From contig AGIQ01000003.1 of NCBI GenBank assembly GCA_000230935.2, forward strand, positions 310,001 through 374,000: a DNA stretch of 64,000 nt. Reading direction: 5' to 3'. A program made the position numbers and the translations under genes. Below the pieces are notes generated by a model. That model was given only the letters and a program-made list of their open reading frames with translations. It ran no database searches and was not told the DNA's origin. How positions within the stretch are numbered: the first letter of the stretch is position 1; every line of letters starts with the position of its first letter. Source of the DNA: Mycolicibacterium rhodesiae JS60. GTDB taxonomy: Bacteria > Actinomycetota > Actinomycetes > Mycobacteriales > Mycobacteriaceae. This document shows positions 1 through 8,571 of the stretch, piece by piece.

Positions 1-45
1 CAACAGGGGTCCCATGAAGATGTACTTGAACAGCCAGTACCACAT
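1..45 (-). CDS. 1-acylglycerol-3-phosphate acyltransferase-like protein, N-terminal fragment
   Basis: Only the first 15 codons are in the window; the gene runs off the left edge. Reading the minus strand from the ATG at 45-43 gives MWYWLFKYIFMGPLL, which closely matches, from memory, the N-terminus of the Rv2182c family of PlsC-like acyltransferases (lysophosphatidic acid acylation in phospholipid synthesis). The following minus-strand genes have the Rv2183c, Rv2184c and Rv2185c order, which supports the call. The fragment is too short to show the HX4D catalytic motif. Confidence 0.75.
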   Translation of the reverse strand, partial: MWYWLFKYIFMGPLL

Positions 46-115
46 GGGGCCTCCGATCGGTCACGCGCTTTGGGCTAACTCTACCCAGCCCTGCGGACAC
101 CGACCACAGCTCGCG

Positions 116-490
116 TCACTCCTCGACGCTCACCGGGATGTGTTGGTAGCGGGCCGGCCCGGGATCGGGCGAATCGGGACCGGGCTCATCAGGCGGTGCT
201 CCGTCCGGCCCCGGCTCGGCTGGGCCGTCCTCGTCGATCATCGCCCGCAGCATCGTCACCAGGGCCACGCTGTGCTCGGCAACGACGGTCAGCAGCGGGT
301 GCTGCTCACCGTTGACCAGTGCGGCCAGCGCACACACCGGGCACCACACCTGCTGGCATTTGCCCTGCGGGCTGCCCGCCGTCATCGCGACGCCGGCGCG
401 GACGGCGGGGTCGAGCCGGTCCAGGATCGCCTGGGCCAGCGCGCGAAGTTCGGGACCCAGGTCGGGATGCGGTCCGGTCACGCGGGCCAC
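116..490 (-). CDS. Conserved hypothetical protein, Rv2183c type
   Basis: This small protein of 124 aa has no enzymatic motif that I recognise. It has a central Cys cluster (C-x4-C-P-V-C at about residues 45-52) that could bind a metal, and a Pro/Asp/Glu-rich, probably disordered C-terminal third. Its length and its place between the PlsC-like gene and the ArsA-like ATPase match Rv2183c. The start overlaps the end of the upstream ATPase gene by 13 bp, so the two are probably co-translated. The function is unknown. Confidence 0.8.
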   Translation of the reverse strand: MARVTGPHPDLGPELRALAQAILDRLDPAVRAGVAMTAGSPQGKCQQVWCPVCALAALVNGEQHPLLTVVAEHSVALVTMLRAMIDEDGPAEPGPDGAPPDEPGPDSPDPGPARYQHIPVSVEE

Positions 491-1764
491 ACCTCCGGGT
501 TGGGTCTAAAGCGCACGGTCAGCTCGGTGCCGCGCAGTGCCGCATCCACCACGATGCACCGCCGCAGGACCGACGCCAGTCGCACGCGGCGCCGCATTCC
601 TGCCGCGCCGATGATCAAGTCGTCATCGACCCGGCCCAGCGTCAGCGTCCCCGGATCGATTTGCGGCAACTCTAACCGCATGCGGTAGATCGCATCGACT
701 CCCGAGCCGGATTCGCGGTCCACCACCGGTTTCAGCGGCCCCGGCGGCGGTGAGCCGTCGCGCCTGCGCGCGCTGTCGAGCAGCTGGCCCAGCGCCTTGG
801 CCCCGATCGGCTCGCCCGCCAGGTGCGGAGCCAGGACCAGTTGGACATCGCCGATCGCGGTGGTCAGCTCATCGAGCACCGCCTGCTGTTCGACGATCCG
901 CTCCGAGTACCAGTCGAAGGCGGGATGCTCGGGAAGGTTGCGGTACTCATACGAATCATCTTGGACCAGAATCTGATTGACCAATAGCTCGGCAACCCGC
1001 ACGCCCATCAGCACCAGCGAGCCCAGCGTGCGCACCGCCTCGGCGGCCACCACCCGTTCGGCGGTGAGCACCAGATGGGCGCTGACCCGCTGGCCGTCGG
1101 TGAGCAGTGCGGACAGCCCCTCGACGCCGCCGGCGATTCCCTCGATCACCGCGACGGTGACCGCACTGTGCGCGCTGTCGATCGCCGCGCTCAGCCGGCG
1201 ATGCCGGGGCCAGGCCCGCTCGAGGTACATCGCGAACGTCGCCGGCAGTGTCAGCATCCGCATCGCGTCGGCGGTCGAGGCACAGTCGACGACGACGTAG
1301 TCCCACCGGCCCGAATCCGCCAGCGCGGCCACCTCGGCGAGGCCGAGCACCTCCTGAACACCGGGCAGCGCGGAAAGTTCTTCCGGGGCAACATCTTTGA
1401 GATCAGAGTTGGGGAACCGGTCGGCCAGCACCGGCGCGATCGCCCGCCACCTGCCCTCCAGCAGCGCCAGGGTGTCCAGGGCCAGGGCGTCGAGGTGTCC
1501 GCCACCGACGGCGTCGGTGCCCTCCTCGGTGAGAATTCGCACCGGCTCGCGTCCACCGGTCGGCGGTACCGCTACACCGAGCACATCGCCCAGCGAGTGG
1601 GCCTGGTCGGTGGACACGGCCAGCACCCGTTCACCGGCCAGCGCCGCCCGCACCGCCGTCGCGGCCGCCAGCGTCGACTTGCCCACGCCACCCTTGCCGA
1701 CGAAGAAACTGATCCGGGCCTGGTCAGTCAGGCCCGCATCGGCGGGGGCGGCATCGGGGGTCAC
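478..1764 (-). CDS. ArsA/GET3-type P-loop ATPase, Rv2184c type
   Basis: A 428 aa ATPase with a deviant Walker A motif, GKGGVGKST (residues 23-31), followed by STDQAHSLGD (51-60), the switch-like motif of ArsA/Get3/MinD ATPases, and a hydrophobic Walker B strand ending at Asp160. It carries one ATPase unit, not the two of E. coli ArsA, so it probably acts as a dimer. No arsenite pump gene is nearby, so an arsenic role is not supported. The next gene downstream is the Rv2183c homologue (13 bp overlap), and the SRPBCC gene upstream ends at 1765, directly adjacent. The client is unknown. Confidence 0.88.
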   Translation of the reverse strand: MTPDAAPADAGLTDQARISFFVGKGGVGKSTLAAATAVRAALAGERVLAVSTDQAHSLGDVLGVAVPPTGGREPVRILTEEGTDAVGGGHLDALALDTLALLEGRWRAIAPVLADRFPNSDLKDVAPEELSALPGVQEVLGLAEVAALADSGRWDYVVVDCASTADAMRMLTLPATFAMYLERAWPRHRRLSAAIDSAHSAVTVAVIEGIAGGVEGLSALLTDGQRVSAHLVLTAERVVAAEAVRTLGSLVLMGVRVAELLVNQILVQDDSYEYRNLPEHPAFDWYSERIVEQQAVLDELTTAIGDVQLVLAPHLAGEPIGAKALGQLLDSARRRDGSPPPGPLKPVVDRESGSGVDAIYRMRLELPQIDPGTLTLGRVDDDLIIGAAGMRRRVRLASVLRRCIVVDAALRGTELTVRFRPNPEVWPA

Positions 1765-2199
1765 TCAGCCCTCGACCCATTTCTTCAGGTCCTTGAGCGC
1801 GGTGTCCGTGAGTCGTCGCTCGGCTTTGCGCTTGAGCAGCCCGATCATCGGGATGACCAGGTCAACCGAAAGCTCGTAAGTGACATCGGTTCCAGAACCC
1901 TTGGGAGTCAACGTATATGCGCCATCGAGCGCCCTCAGCAGCGAGCTCGAGACCAGCGACCAGCGCACCGACTTGCGGTCGGCGGGCCAGTCGTAGGACA
2001 GCACCATGGTGTCCTTTAACACTGCGGCATCCAGAACCAGCCGGGCGGTCAGCGGGTAACCCTGTTCGTCGGAATCGAGAACCTCGGTCTCCTTGTATTC
2101 CGAGACCCACTGCGGGTACGCCCCGATATCGGCGATGGCGTCCATCACAGTGCGAGGATCCGCGTCGATGTAGATGGTCTGCGCCGTCTTGTCAGCCAC
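1765..2199 (-). CDS. SRPBCC/polyketide-cyclase-like lipid-binding protein, Rv2185c type
   Basis: A 144 aa START/SRPBCC fold protein. The conserved start of the fold (TIYIDADPRTVMDAIADI) is present, with the helix-grip C-terminal helix near the end (AERRLTDTALKDLKK). I chose the GTG at 2199, not the longer reading frame to 2280. It gives ADKTAQTIY at the N-terminus and 144 aa, the length I recall for Rv2185c, with GGGAA-like purines about 12 nt upstream. It directly abuts the ATPase gene. SRPBCC proteins bind hydrophobic ligands; the ligand here is unknown. Confidence 0.88.
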   Translation of the reverse strand: MADKTAQTIYIDADPRTVMDAIADIGAYPQWVSEYKETEVLDSDEQGYPLTARLVLDAAVLKDTMVLSYDWPADRKSVRWSLVSSSLLRALDGAYTLTPKGSGTDVTYELSVDLVIPMIGLLKRKAERRLTDTALKDLKKWVEG

Positions 2200-2295
2200 T
2201 GTTGCCAATTCCCGTCGCTTTACGCTGCCCGACCCGACAGGTCGCGCTCCCTCGGCCACAAACGGTACCCTCCCCGTCACACGTGTGACCCGATA

Positions 2296-2685
2296 TCAGT
2301 GCCCGGGTGCAACCCCCACCGGTCGCCCCGCCTCCAGTGTGGATTTCACCTCGAACGCCATCCGTTTTCCCGCTACCCGACGCTGATGGTTCAGCTTGGG
2401 CAAGTTCATCTTGGCCAACTGCCAGGCCGCGACACCGGACGGCTCGGCGTGCAGAAAGTAGTGCAGGAGCACACCGTCGAGCACCGGCTCCAGCCAGATT
2501 TCCATCGTGCCGGTCAACGGACCGGTCAACGTCCAGCGCACACCCTTGTCGGCCCGGTCCTCGACGACCTCGAGCCGCAGATCCGGCCACCATCGCCGCC
2601 AGCTCGCCCGGTCGGCGACCGCACGCCCGACCGCCGCCGGATCGGCCGCGATGAACGTCTCGTCGGCGACCTGGATGCTGTTCAT
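2296..2685 (-). CDS. SRPBCC family protein, Rv2186c type
   Basis: A second small (129 aa) START/SRPBCC-like protein, starting at the ATG at 2685 (MNSIQVADETFIAADP). It shows the family's N-terminal beta strand, a Trp-rich turn (SWRRWWPDLRL) and the C-terminal helix. It lies 96 bp upstream of the related Rv2185c-type gene on the same strand and divergent from fadD15, as in H37Rv. The two SRPBCC proteins may share a lipophilic ligand or work with the neighbouring acyl-CoA ligase; this is inference. Confidence 0.85.
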   Translation of the reverse strand: MNSIQVADETFIAADPAAVGRAVADRASWRRWWPDLRLEVVEDRADKGVRWTLTGPLTGTMEIWLEPVLDGVLLHYFLHAEPSGVAAWQLAKMNLPKLNHQRRVAGKRMAFEVKSTLEAGRPVGVAPGH

Positions 2686-2735
2686 GGGCACAAGCTTCAC
2701 ATATCGGGCCCGTCCGGCCGCCGCCACCCGTTGAC

Positions 2736-2741
2736 TAGGCT
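2736..2741 (+). promoter_or_regulatory. Candidate -10 box for leaderless fadD15
   Basis: TAGGCT ends 7 nt before the fadD15 ATG. With usual -10 to +1 spacing, transcription would start at the A of the start codon. No Shine-Dalgarno sequence precedes the ATG. Confidence 0.45.
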
Positions 2742-2748
2742 GGTCGGC

Positions 2749-4521
2749 ATGCGTGAATACAGCGTTCCGGCGTCGTTCACCATCGGTGAACACGACACTG
2801 TGGCCAGCCCGGTCTATGAGCACGAACGCACCGATCCGAACTACGTGATCCTGCAGCGACTGGTCGAGGGCGCCTGGACCGACGTGACCTGCGCGGAGGT
2901 GGCCGCCCAGATCCGCTCGGCGGCCCTGGGATTGATCGCCGAGGGCGTGCAGCCCGGTGACCGGGTGGCGATCCTGTCGGCGACCCGATATGAGTGGGTC
3001 ATCCTCGATTACGCGATCCTGTCGATCGGCGGGGTCACCGTCCCCATCTACGAGACGTCGTCGGCCGAGCAGGTCCAGTGGGTGCTGGAGGACTCCGGCG
3101 CCGTGCTGGCGTTCACCGAGACCGAGGCGCACGCCCAGATGGTCGCCGAGTTGCGCAACACGCTACCGGCCCTGCGCAAGACCCTGCGCATCGAGTCGAT
3201 CGGCGAACTCGGCGGCACCGATTCCGCGGAACTGGACCGGCGCCTGGAACAGCTGCGCTCGAGCGACCCGGCGACGCTGATCTACACCTCGGGCACCACC
3301 GGCCGGCCCAAGGGCGTCGCGCTGACCCACGCCAATCTGCTGTCCGAAACCCGTGGCGCCACAACGTGTTTCCCGACGCTGCTGCGCCAGAACGAACGCC
3401 TCCTGGTCTTTCTGCCGTTGGCCCACGTACTGGCCCGCGCCCTGTCGATGACGGCGTTCGCCAACAAGGTCACCCTCGGCTACACCAGCGATATCAAGAA
3501 TCTGGTGCCGATGCTGCAGGTGTTCAAGCCGACGATTGTGGTGTCGGTGCCCCGGGTGTTCGAAAAGGTCTACAACACAGCGGAATTGAACGCCAGCGAC
3601 AGCGGCAAGGGCCGGATCTTCGAGCTGGCCGCCAAGACGGCGATCGCCTACAGCGAGGCGTTGGAAACCGGGTCACCGAACCTGCTCCTCAAGGCGGGCC
3701 ACGCGGTGTTCGACCGGCTGGTCTACGGCAAACTGCGCGCCGCACTCGGTGGCGACTGCCACGCCGCGATCTCCGGCGGTGCGCCGCTGGGCAAGCGGCT
3801 GGGCCACTTCTACCGCGGCGTCGGATTGTCGATATATGAGGGCTACGGACTGACCGAGACCAGTGCGGCGATCACGGTGAACCGGATCGGCGAGCTCAAG
3901 GTGGGCACGGTGGGCAAGCTGGTGCCGGGTAACAGCATGAAGATCGCCGCGGACGGCGAGTTGCTGGTCAAGGGCGGTGTGGTGTTCGACGGCTACTGGC
4001 GCAACGAAAAGGCCACCGCCGAGGCGATCATCGACGGCTGGTTCCACACCGGCGATCTGGCCAGCGTCGACGCCGACGGCTTCCTGTCGATCACCGGCCG
4101 CAAGAAGGAGATCATCGTGACCGCGGGCGGCAAGAACGTCGCCCCCGCCGTACTCGAGGATGCGTTGCGGGCACATCCGCTGATCAGCCAGGCGATGGCC
4201 GTCGGCGACAACCAGCCGTTCATCGGCGCGTTGATCGCCATCGACCCCGAGGCGTTCGACGTGTGGAAGTCCCACCACGGCAAGGCCACCGGCGCATCGG
4301 TCGAGGAGCTGCGGGAGGATCCCGACCTGGTCGCCGAGATCGAATTGGCGATCAAGGACGCCAATCAGCATGTGTCACATGCGGAGTCGATCCGCAAGTT
4401 CCGGATCCTGCCGGCTGATTTCACGGAAGCGACGGGTGAGCTGACACCGACGCTGAAGGTGAAGCGCAATGTGGTGGCGCAGAAGTTCGCCGGCGAGATC
4501 GAGGCGATCTACTCCAAGTAG
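2749..4521 (+). CDS. fadD15: Long-chain fatty-acid-CoA ligase FadD15
   Basis: A 590 aa member of the ANL superfamily that activates long-chain fatty acids to acyl-CoA through an acyl-adenylate. The P-loop YTSGTTGRPKG lies at about 179-189. The A5 motif (GYGLTETS), the A7 motif (GWFHTGDL) and the A8/A10 region (GRKKEIIVTAGGKN) follow in order. The start is the ATG at 2749 (MREYSVPASF); the reading frame is open further upstream but overlaps the divergent SRPBCC gene. It is convergent with the SDR gene, with only 3 bp between stop codons. Position and similarity fit Rv2187. Confidence 0.93.
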   Translation: MREYSVPASFTIGEHDTVASPVYEHERTDPNYVILQRLVEGAWTDVTCAEVAAQIRSAALGLIAEGVQPGDRVAILSATRYEWVILDYAILSIGGVTVPIYETSSAEQVQWVLEDSGAVLAFTETEAHAQMVAELRNTLPALRKTLRIESIGELGGTDSAELDRRLEQLRSSDPATLIYTSGTTGRPKGVALTHANLLSETRGATTCFPTLLRQNERLLVFLPLAHVLARALSMTAFANKVTLGYTSDIKNLVPMLQVFKPTIVVSVPRVFEKVYNTAELNASDSGKGRIFELAAKTAIAYSEALETGSPNLLLKAGHAVFDRLVYGKLRAALGGDCHAAISGGAPLGKRLGHFYRGVGLSIYEGYGLTETSAAITVNRIGELKVGTVGKLVPGNSMKIAADGELLVKGGVVFDGYWRNEKATAEAIIDGWFHTGDLASVDADGFLSITGRKKEIIVTAGGKNVAPAVLEDALRAHPLISQAMAVGDNQPFIGALIAIDPEAFDVWKSHHGKATGASVEELREDPDLVAEIELAIKDANQHVSHAESIRKFRILPADFTEATGELTPTLKVKRNVVAQKFAGEIEAIYSK

Positions 4522-4524
4522 CCG

Positions 4525-5289
4525 CTAGGCCGGCCAGTCGGCGCCCAGCAGCGTGATGCCACCGTCCACGACCAGCAACTGGCCGGTGATCCAGGACGCG
4601 TCGTCGGACAGCAGGAATGCCACCGCTGCACCGATATCGTCAGGAACGCCAAGCCTTTTGAGCGGGTAAGTGGCGGCCACCTCCCCCTCACGGCCTTCGT
4701 AGAGTGAGGCGGCGAACCGGGTCTTGACGGTGGCGGGTGCGACGGCATTGACGCGGACGCCCGGGCCGAGCTCGGCGGCCAGCTGCTGGGTCAGGTACGT
4801 GAGCATCACCTTGGTGGCGCCGTAGAACCCGATGTCGGGGGCCGGCCGGATGCCGGCCACCGAGGACACGTTCACGACGGCGCCGCCATGCTCGCCCATC
4901 CAGGCCCGGTGCGCGTGCTGCACCCAAGACAGCGCGGCGATGCAGTTCACGTCAACGGTCTTCCTGGCGTCGGCGAGGTCGGTGTCCACCAAGGGCCCGT
5001 GGCAGTAATTGCCTCCGGTGTTGTTGACGAGCAGGTCGAGGCTGCCGAAGGCGTCGATCGCGCAGTCGACCACCGCGGCCTGGTGCCCGGGGTCGTCGGC
5101 GGACCCTGCCAACCCGACCGCGTGTGCGGGGCCGCCGAGGGTCCCGACGGCCTCGTCGAGGGTCTGCTGGGTGCGCGCCGTGAGGACGACGCGGGCGCCG
5201 CCCTCGATCAGGCGCTGCGCTACTGCCAGCCCGATCCCACGGCTGGCTCCGGTGACGACCGCGGTCTTGCCTTCGAATGTGCCGGCCAT
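4525..5289 (-). CDS. SDR family oxidoreductase
   Basis: A classical short-chain dehydrogenase/reductase of 254 aa. The Rossmann motif TGASRGIG is at 14-21, the NNAG-equivalent reads NNTGG, and the catalytic Ser (NVSSVAG) and YxxxK (YGATK) follow, so it should be catalytically competent. It prefers NAD(P)H by family; the substrate is unknown. It follows the acyltransferase-3 gene on the same strand, and its first 23 codons overlap that gene's 3' end. H37Rv has no gene here between fadD15 and pimB', so the pair looks like a lineage-specific addition. Confidence 0.88.
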   Translation of the reverse strand: MAGTFEGKTAVVTGASRGIGLAVAQRLIEGGARVVLTARTQQTLDEAVGTLGGPAHAVGLAGSADDPGHQAAVVDCAIDAFGSLDLLVNNTGGNYCHGPLVDTDLADARKTVDVNCIAALSWVQHAHRAWMGEHGGAVVNVSSVAGIRPAPDIGFYGATKVMLTYLTQQLAAELGPGVRVNAVAPATVKTRFAASLYEGREGEVAATYPLKRLGVPDDIGAAVAFLLSDDASWITGQLLVVDGGITLLGADWPA

Positions 5290-6428
5290 GTCCGCTCCCT
5301 CGCGCTGGTGAGCCTGTGCAACAGCCAGGCCAAGGGAATCGTGACGCCCAGAGTCAGAACGTACAAGCCCGTCAGCGACCCGGTGAACAACGGCCAGCCC
5401 AGTACCGCTCCCAGCACGACGGCCATCACCAGCACGTGCAGCAGGAAGATTTCGTAGGAGATCGCACCCAGCCACACCATCGGCCTGCTGCTCAGCAGCC
5501 GGTCGAACATCCCGCGTCCGCCCAGCGTCGGCGCCGCCACGACAAGCGTCGCGATCACGGCATACAGCAGCGCCTTGGCCACCGGCTGCCACAGCGGTAC
5601 CGGACCCATCGTGATCGCGCCGGCGAGCGGGGTGGACACCACCAGATAGAGCGCAACGGCGGCGGGCACCAGAAGGCCGGCGCGCCAGCGCACTCCCAGG
5701 ACGTGCAGCACAGCCACCGCCATGCCGCCGGCGAACGCGGCCAGCTGCGCGGGCAGCCACATCCCGGCCGAATTCGGCAGCCAGTCGCCTGCGTTGACGA
5801 CGATCAGCCACACCGGACTGATCGCGGCCAGGCCCGCCAGGGCGGCCAGCAGTCTCGCCGGCCGCCACCGATCACCGCACAGCACCACCAGCAGCAGGTG
5901 GGCCAGCAACGGCAGCACCGCGTAGAACGCTGCCTCGACCGCCAGGCTCCACGTCTGCGACAGGCCGCGGTGCAGGTAGGTGAGCAGATAGTTGTCGGTG
6001 TAGATCTGGGTCAGTGTGAGGTGCCGGATCAGCCCCGACCAACTCTGACCGGGGTTGGGGCCGGTCGAATAGAAGGAGTAGACACCGTAGGCCAACAGGA
6101 CGGTCACCACGTAGGCGGGCATGATGCGGCGCAGTCTGCGCCGGGCATAGGCCCGTGCCGACGGCGCCGCGGTCGCGCCGGCCGCCGCGACGACCCATGG
6201 GCGGAACAGCAGGAAGCCGGACAATGCGAAGAAGATCGATACCCCGATCTCCATCCGCGCCCAGACCAGGCCGATGTAGCCGTGGGCGAGCGTGCCGGTC
6301 GCGAACGCGGCGTGGGTGCCGACCACCAGCAGCGCCGCCAGCGCGCGCAGTCCGGTCAGTGAGTCCAGCCGGCCGCCGACCGACCGGGGTACACCGGTGC
6401 GAAGGTCGAGGTCAGGGCTTGCGAGCAC
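5220..6428 (-). CDS. Membrane acyltransferase 3 family protein
   Basis: A 402 aa polytopic protein of the acyltransferase-3 family, which moves acyl groups onto sugars or glycolipids at the membrane. The N-terminal signature is visible: LTGLRALAALLVVGTHA (about 24-40) contains the family His, followed by IGVSIFFALSGFLLFRPW and then ARRRLRRIMPAYVV. About ten hydrophobic segments follow. The start is a GTG at 6428. Its last 70 bp overlap the SDR gene in another frame, an unusually long same-strand overlap that could mean a lost stop codon. A role in modifying PIM or another envelope glycolipid is suggested only by the adjacent pimB'. Confidence 0.87.
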   Translation of the reverse strand: MLASPDLDLRTGVPRSVGGRLDSLTGLRALAALLVVGTHAAFATGTLAHGYIGLVWARMEIGVSIFFALSGFLLFRPWVVAAAGATAAPSARAYARRRLRRIMPAYVVTVLLAYGVYSFYSTGPNPGQSWSGLIRHLTLTQIYTDNYLLTYLHRGLSQTWSLAVEAAFYAVLPLLAHLLLVVLCGDRWRPARLLAALAGLAAISPVWLIVVNAGDWLPNSAGMWLPAQLAAFAGGMAVAVLHVLGVRWRAGLLVPAAVALYLVVSTPLAGAITMGPVPLWQPVAKALLYAVIATLVVAAPTLGGRGMFDRLLSSRPMVWLGAISYEIFLLHVLVMAVVLGAVLGWPLFTGSLTGLYVLTLGVTIPLAWLLHRLTSARERTWPAHSKARPRSSPEPAVGSGWQ

Positions 6429-6445
6429 CCCGGCGAGGGTACCCG

Positions 6446-6559
6446 TCAGATCAGGCCGGCCACGAAACCCGCCGCTTGATCGGGGTAAGGCGGCAGCTCG
6501 TAGTTGCTGTGCGCGGCGGCCAGGACACCGCCGAGTGCGGCGATCCGGGACAGGCTCAT
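6446..6559 (-). CDS. Possible 37-aa small protein
   Basis: A short frame (MSLSRIAALGGVLAAAHS at its start) lies in the 141-bp gap between pimB' and the acyltransferase gene, with its ATG 10 bp after the pimB' stop. About 30 of 36 codons end in G or C, as in the neighbours, but that is weak evidence in such GC-rich DNA. No clear Shine-Dalgarno is present and I recognise no homologue. It may be a chance frame or the remnant of a gene. Confidence 0.25.
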   Translation of the reverse strand: MSLSRIAALGGVLAAAHSNYELPPYPDQAAGFVAGLI

Positions 6560-6569
6560 CGGCACATCG

Positions 6570-7718
6570 TCACACGGTGTGATCGGCCGCACGCAGGAGT
6601 TCGGAAAGCCTTGCGGTGTGGGCGGACCAGCTCCAGTCGGTCTGCACCCACCGTCGGCCCGCCTCTCCCATCCGCGCGGCCAGCGTCGAGTCAGCAAGGA
6701 TGCCCGAGACCGCGTCGGCGATCTGCTCGACCGAACGCCCGTCGACGACCCGTCCGGTCTCGCCATCGACGACCGCCTCGGGGGCGCCGCCCGAGTCACC
6801 GGCGACCACCGGCACCCCGGTGGCCGACGCCTCCAGGAACACGATCCCGAGGCCTTCCACGTCCAGGCCGGAACCCCTTGTGCGACAAGGCATCGCAAAG
6901 ACGTCGGCCATCGCGTAGTAGCCCGGCAATTCGGCGCCGGGAACCGCCCCGGTGAACACGACGTTCTTTTCGACCCCAACGGTGTCGGCCAGCGTGTGCA
7001 GGTCCTCGGCGTACGGGCCACCGCCGACGATCACCAGGACCGCACCGTCGATTCGGCGGCGGATCTCCGGCAGCGCCTTGATGAGCATGTCCTGTCCCTT
7101 GCGCGGCACCAGCCGGGACAGGCAGAGGACCGTCGGCCGCTCGCCAAGGCCATGACGGCCACGCAGTTCGGCCCTGGCCACCGGGTCCGGCCGGAACCGG
7201 TCGGAGTCGACGCCCGGCGGCAGGTGTTCCAGCGCGGCCGCCGGGCCGAACGCGGAGGCGATCCGGCCCCGGGTGTAGTGGCTGATGTACGTCACGACGT
7301 CGGTGTCCGTGCCGATGCGTCGGAGCGCCGAGCGGGCGACCGGCAGCATCGACCAGCCGACCTCGTGGCCGTGGGTGCTGGCCAGCACCCGGCGCGCACC
7401 GGCACCGCGGGCCCGGTTGGCCAGCAGCGCCAGTGGAGCGGCCGCACCGAACCACACCGTCTCGATGCCGTGCTCGGCGATCAGGGCGCGCATCCGGCGG
7501 TCCACCCCCGGCTCGGGCAGCATCAGCGTGCCGGGATGGCGCACGATGCGGTATCCGGCGGCCCGGTCGTACGCCGAGGCACCCTTCCACTTCGGGGCGT
7601 AGACGGTGAGCTGGTGTTCGCCGGTGTCGGCGAGCCGGTTGACGAACTGTTCGAGATAGGACTGGATGCCGCCACGGCGGGGCGGAAAGTCATTGGTGAC
7701 CAGCAGGATCCGCGTCAT
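6570..7718 (-). CDS. pimB': GDP-mannose-dependent phosphatidylinositol monomannoside mannosyltransferase PimB'
   Basis: A GT-B fold glycosyltransferase of family 4, 382 aa. It shows the N-terminal PPRRGGIQSYL loop (12-22), HGHE at 116-119, the phosphate-binding R202/K207 pair in SRLVPRKG, and the EX7E motif formed by Glu288 and Glu296. By homology to Rv2188c it adds the second mannose to PIM1 to give PIM2 on the cytosolic face of the plasma membrane, an early step for PIM, LM and LAM. It sits 12 bp upstream of nothing else on its strand except the small frame at 6446. A TAGCGT/AGGTAAG sequence precedes the ATG. Confidence 0.93.
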   Translation of the reverse strand: MTRILLVTNDFPPRRGGIQSYLEQFVNRLADTGEHQLTVYAPKWKGASAYDRAAGYRIVRHPGTLMLPEPGVDRRMRALIAEHGIETVWFGAAAPLALLANRARGAGARRVLASTHGHEVGWSMLPVARSALRRIGTDTDVVTYISHYTRGRIASAFGPAAALEHLPPGVDSDRFRPDPVARAELRGRHGLGERPTVLCLSRLVPRKGQDMLIKALPEIRRRIDGAVLVIVGGGPYAEDLHTLADTVGVEKNVVFTGAVPGAELPGYYAMADVFAMPCRTRGSGLDVEGLGIVFLEASATGVPVVAGDSGGAPEAVVDGETGRVVDGRSVEQIADAVSGILADSTLAARMGEAGRRWVQTDWSWSAHTARLSELLRAADHTV

Positions 7719-7730
7719 CGCTTACCTACG

Positions 7731-8537
7731 CTAGCCGGTCAGCCAGCGCGCCCAGCGGGCGCGTAGCGCAGCGGTGTCGGTGCCGAGTGCGCGCTGCACC
7801 GCGGTCGCGAAGTCGCCGTGTCCGGGCCCGCAGGCGTCGAGGTAGAGCCGGCGCAACGCGTCGACGCCGTAGGTGTCGGCGACGAACCGGGTGAACCACC
7901 AGGCGCGGTCGTAGCCGCGTACGCGCTGCGGTCCGGCCACGTCGAGGTCGGCGTCGTCGGGCAGCGCGGTGTTCGCCGCGGCATCCGGGGGCAGCGGCTG
8001 CGGCGGTCGCGCAACGAAATCGGCCACCCCCTCGACCAGCCAGCGCGGCGCGTCAAGAGCGGTGTCGGCGCGGGCGGCGAGGTGAAACAGCTCATGGGTC
8101 AACACGATTCGCAGCGACACCTCGCTCATGTCGGCCGCGCCGGGGGCGAACACCATCCGCTGTCCGCTGGCGCGATGGTGTTCGAAGTCGACGTGGTCGG
8201 CGACCGATACCGCGGCGATGTCCTGCCATTGTCCGTTCGGCGCGAGGCCGGCCTGCTCGACGAACTGTGCCTGCGAGTCGGTGGCGATCACGACGATCTC
8301 GCGGTCCCAGTCGGTGCCCCAGAACTTTTCGACGGCGACGACGGCGTCGCCGATGTCCCCGGCGATCCGGGTGAGCAGCCCGTCGGTGGGGGTGCCGCCC
8401 AGGCTGATCAGCCGCACGGTACGGCCGTCGCCGACCACCAGGGGGGCCGGCGCGGGGATCGCTTCGGGCCGTTGCAGCGGCGGAGCGGCCGACGGCGTCG
8501 CGATCAGCGCCGACGCCACGAGCAGTTGGGCGACCAA
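7731..8537 (-). CDS. Secreted or anchored HExxH zinc metallopeptidase-like protein, Rv2189c type
   Basis: A 268 aa protein with a hydrophobic, Ala-rich N-terminus that looks like a signal peptide. It has HELFH at about 148-152 and a downstream Glu in WLVEGVADF (Glu169), an arrangement typical of gluzincin-type Zn peptidases. Mature substrates are unknown. The start is unsure: the TTG at 8537 is the nearest conventional start and has no good Shine-Dalgarno. The frame stays open upstream into the end of the NlpC/P60 gene, where basic residues would give a better signal peptide. It lies just downstream of a cell-wall hydrolase gene, consistent with an envelope role. Confidence 0.8.
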   Translation of the reverse strand: MVAQLLVASALIATPSAAPPLQRPEAIPAPAPLVVGDGRTVRLISLGGTPTDGLLTRIAGDIGDAVVAVEKFWGTDWDREIVVIATDSQAQFVEQAGLAPNGQWQDIAAVSVADHVDFEHHRASGQRMVFAPGAADMSEVSLRIVLTHELFHLAARADTALDAPRWLVEGVADFVARPPQPLPPDAAANTALPDDADLDVAGPQRVRGYDRAWWFTRFVADTYGVDALRRLYLDACGPGHGDFATAVQRALGTDTAALRARWARWLTG

Positions 8538-8571
8538 CGTAACCGTGAGAACAGCCCGCCACCGCGGCCGG

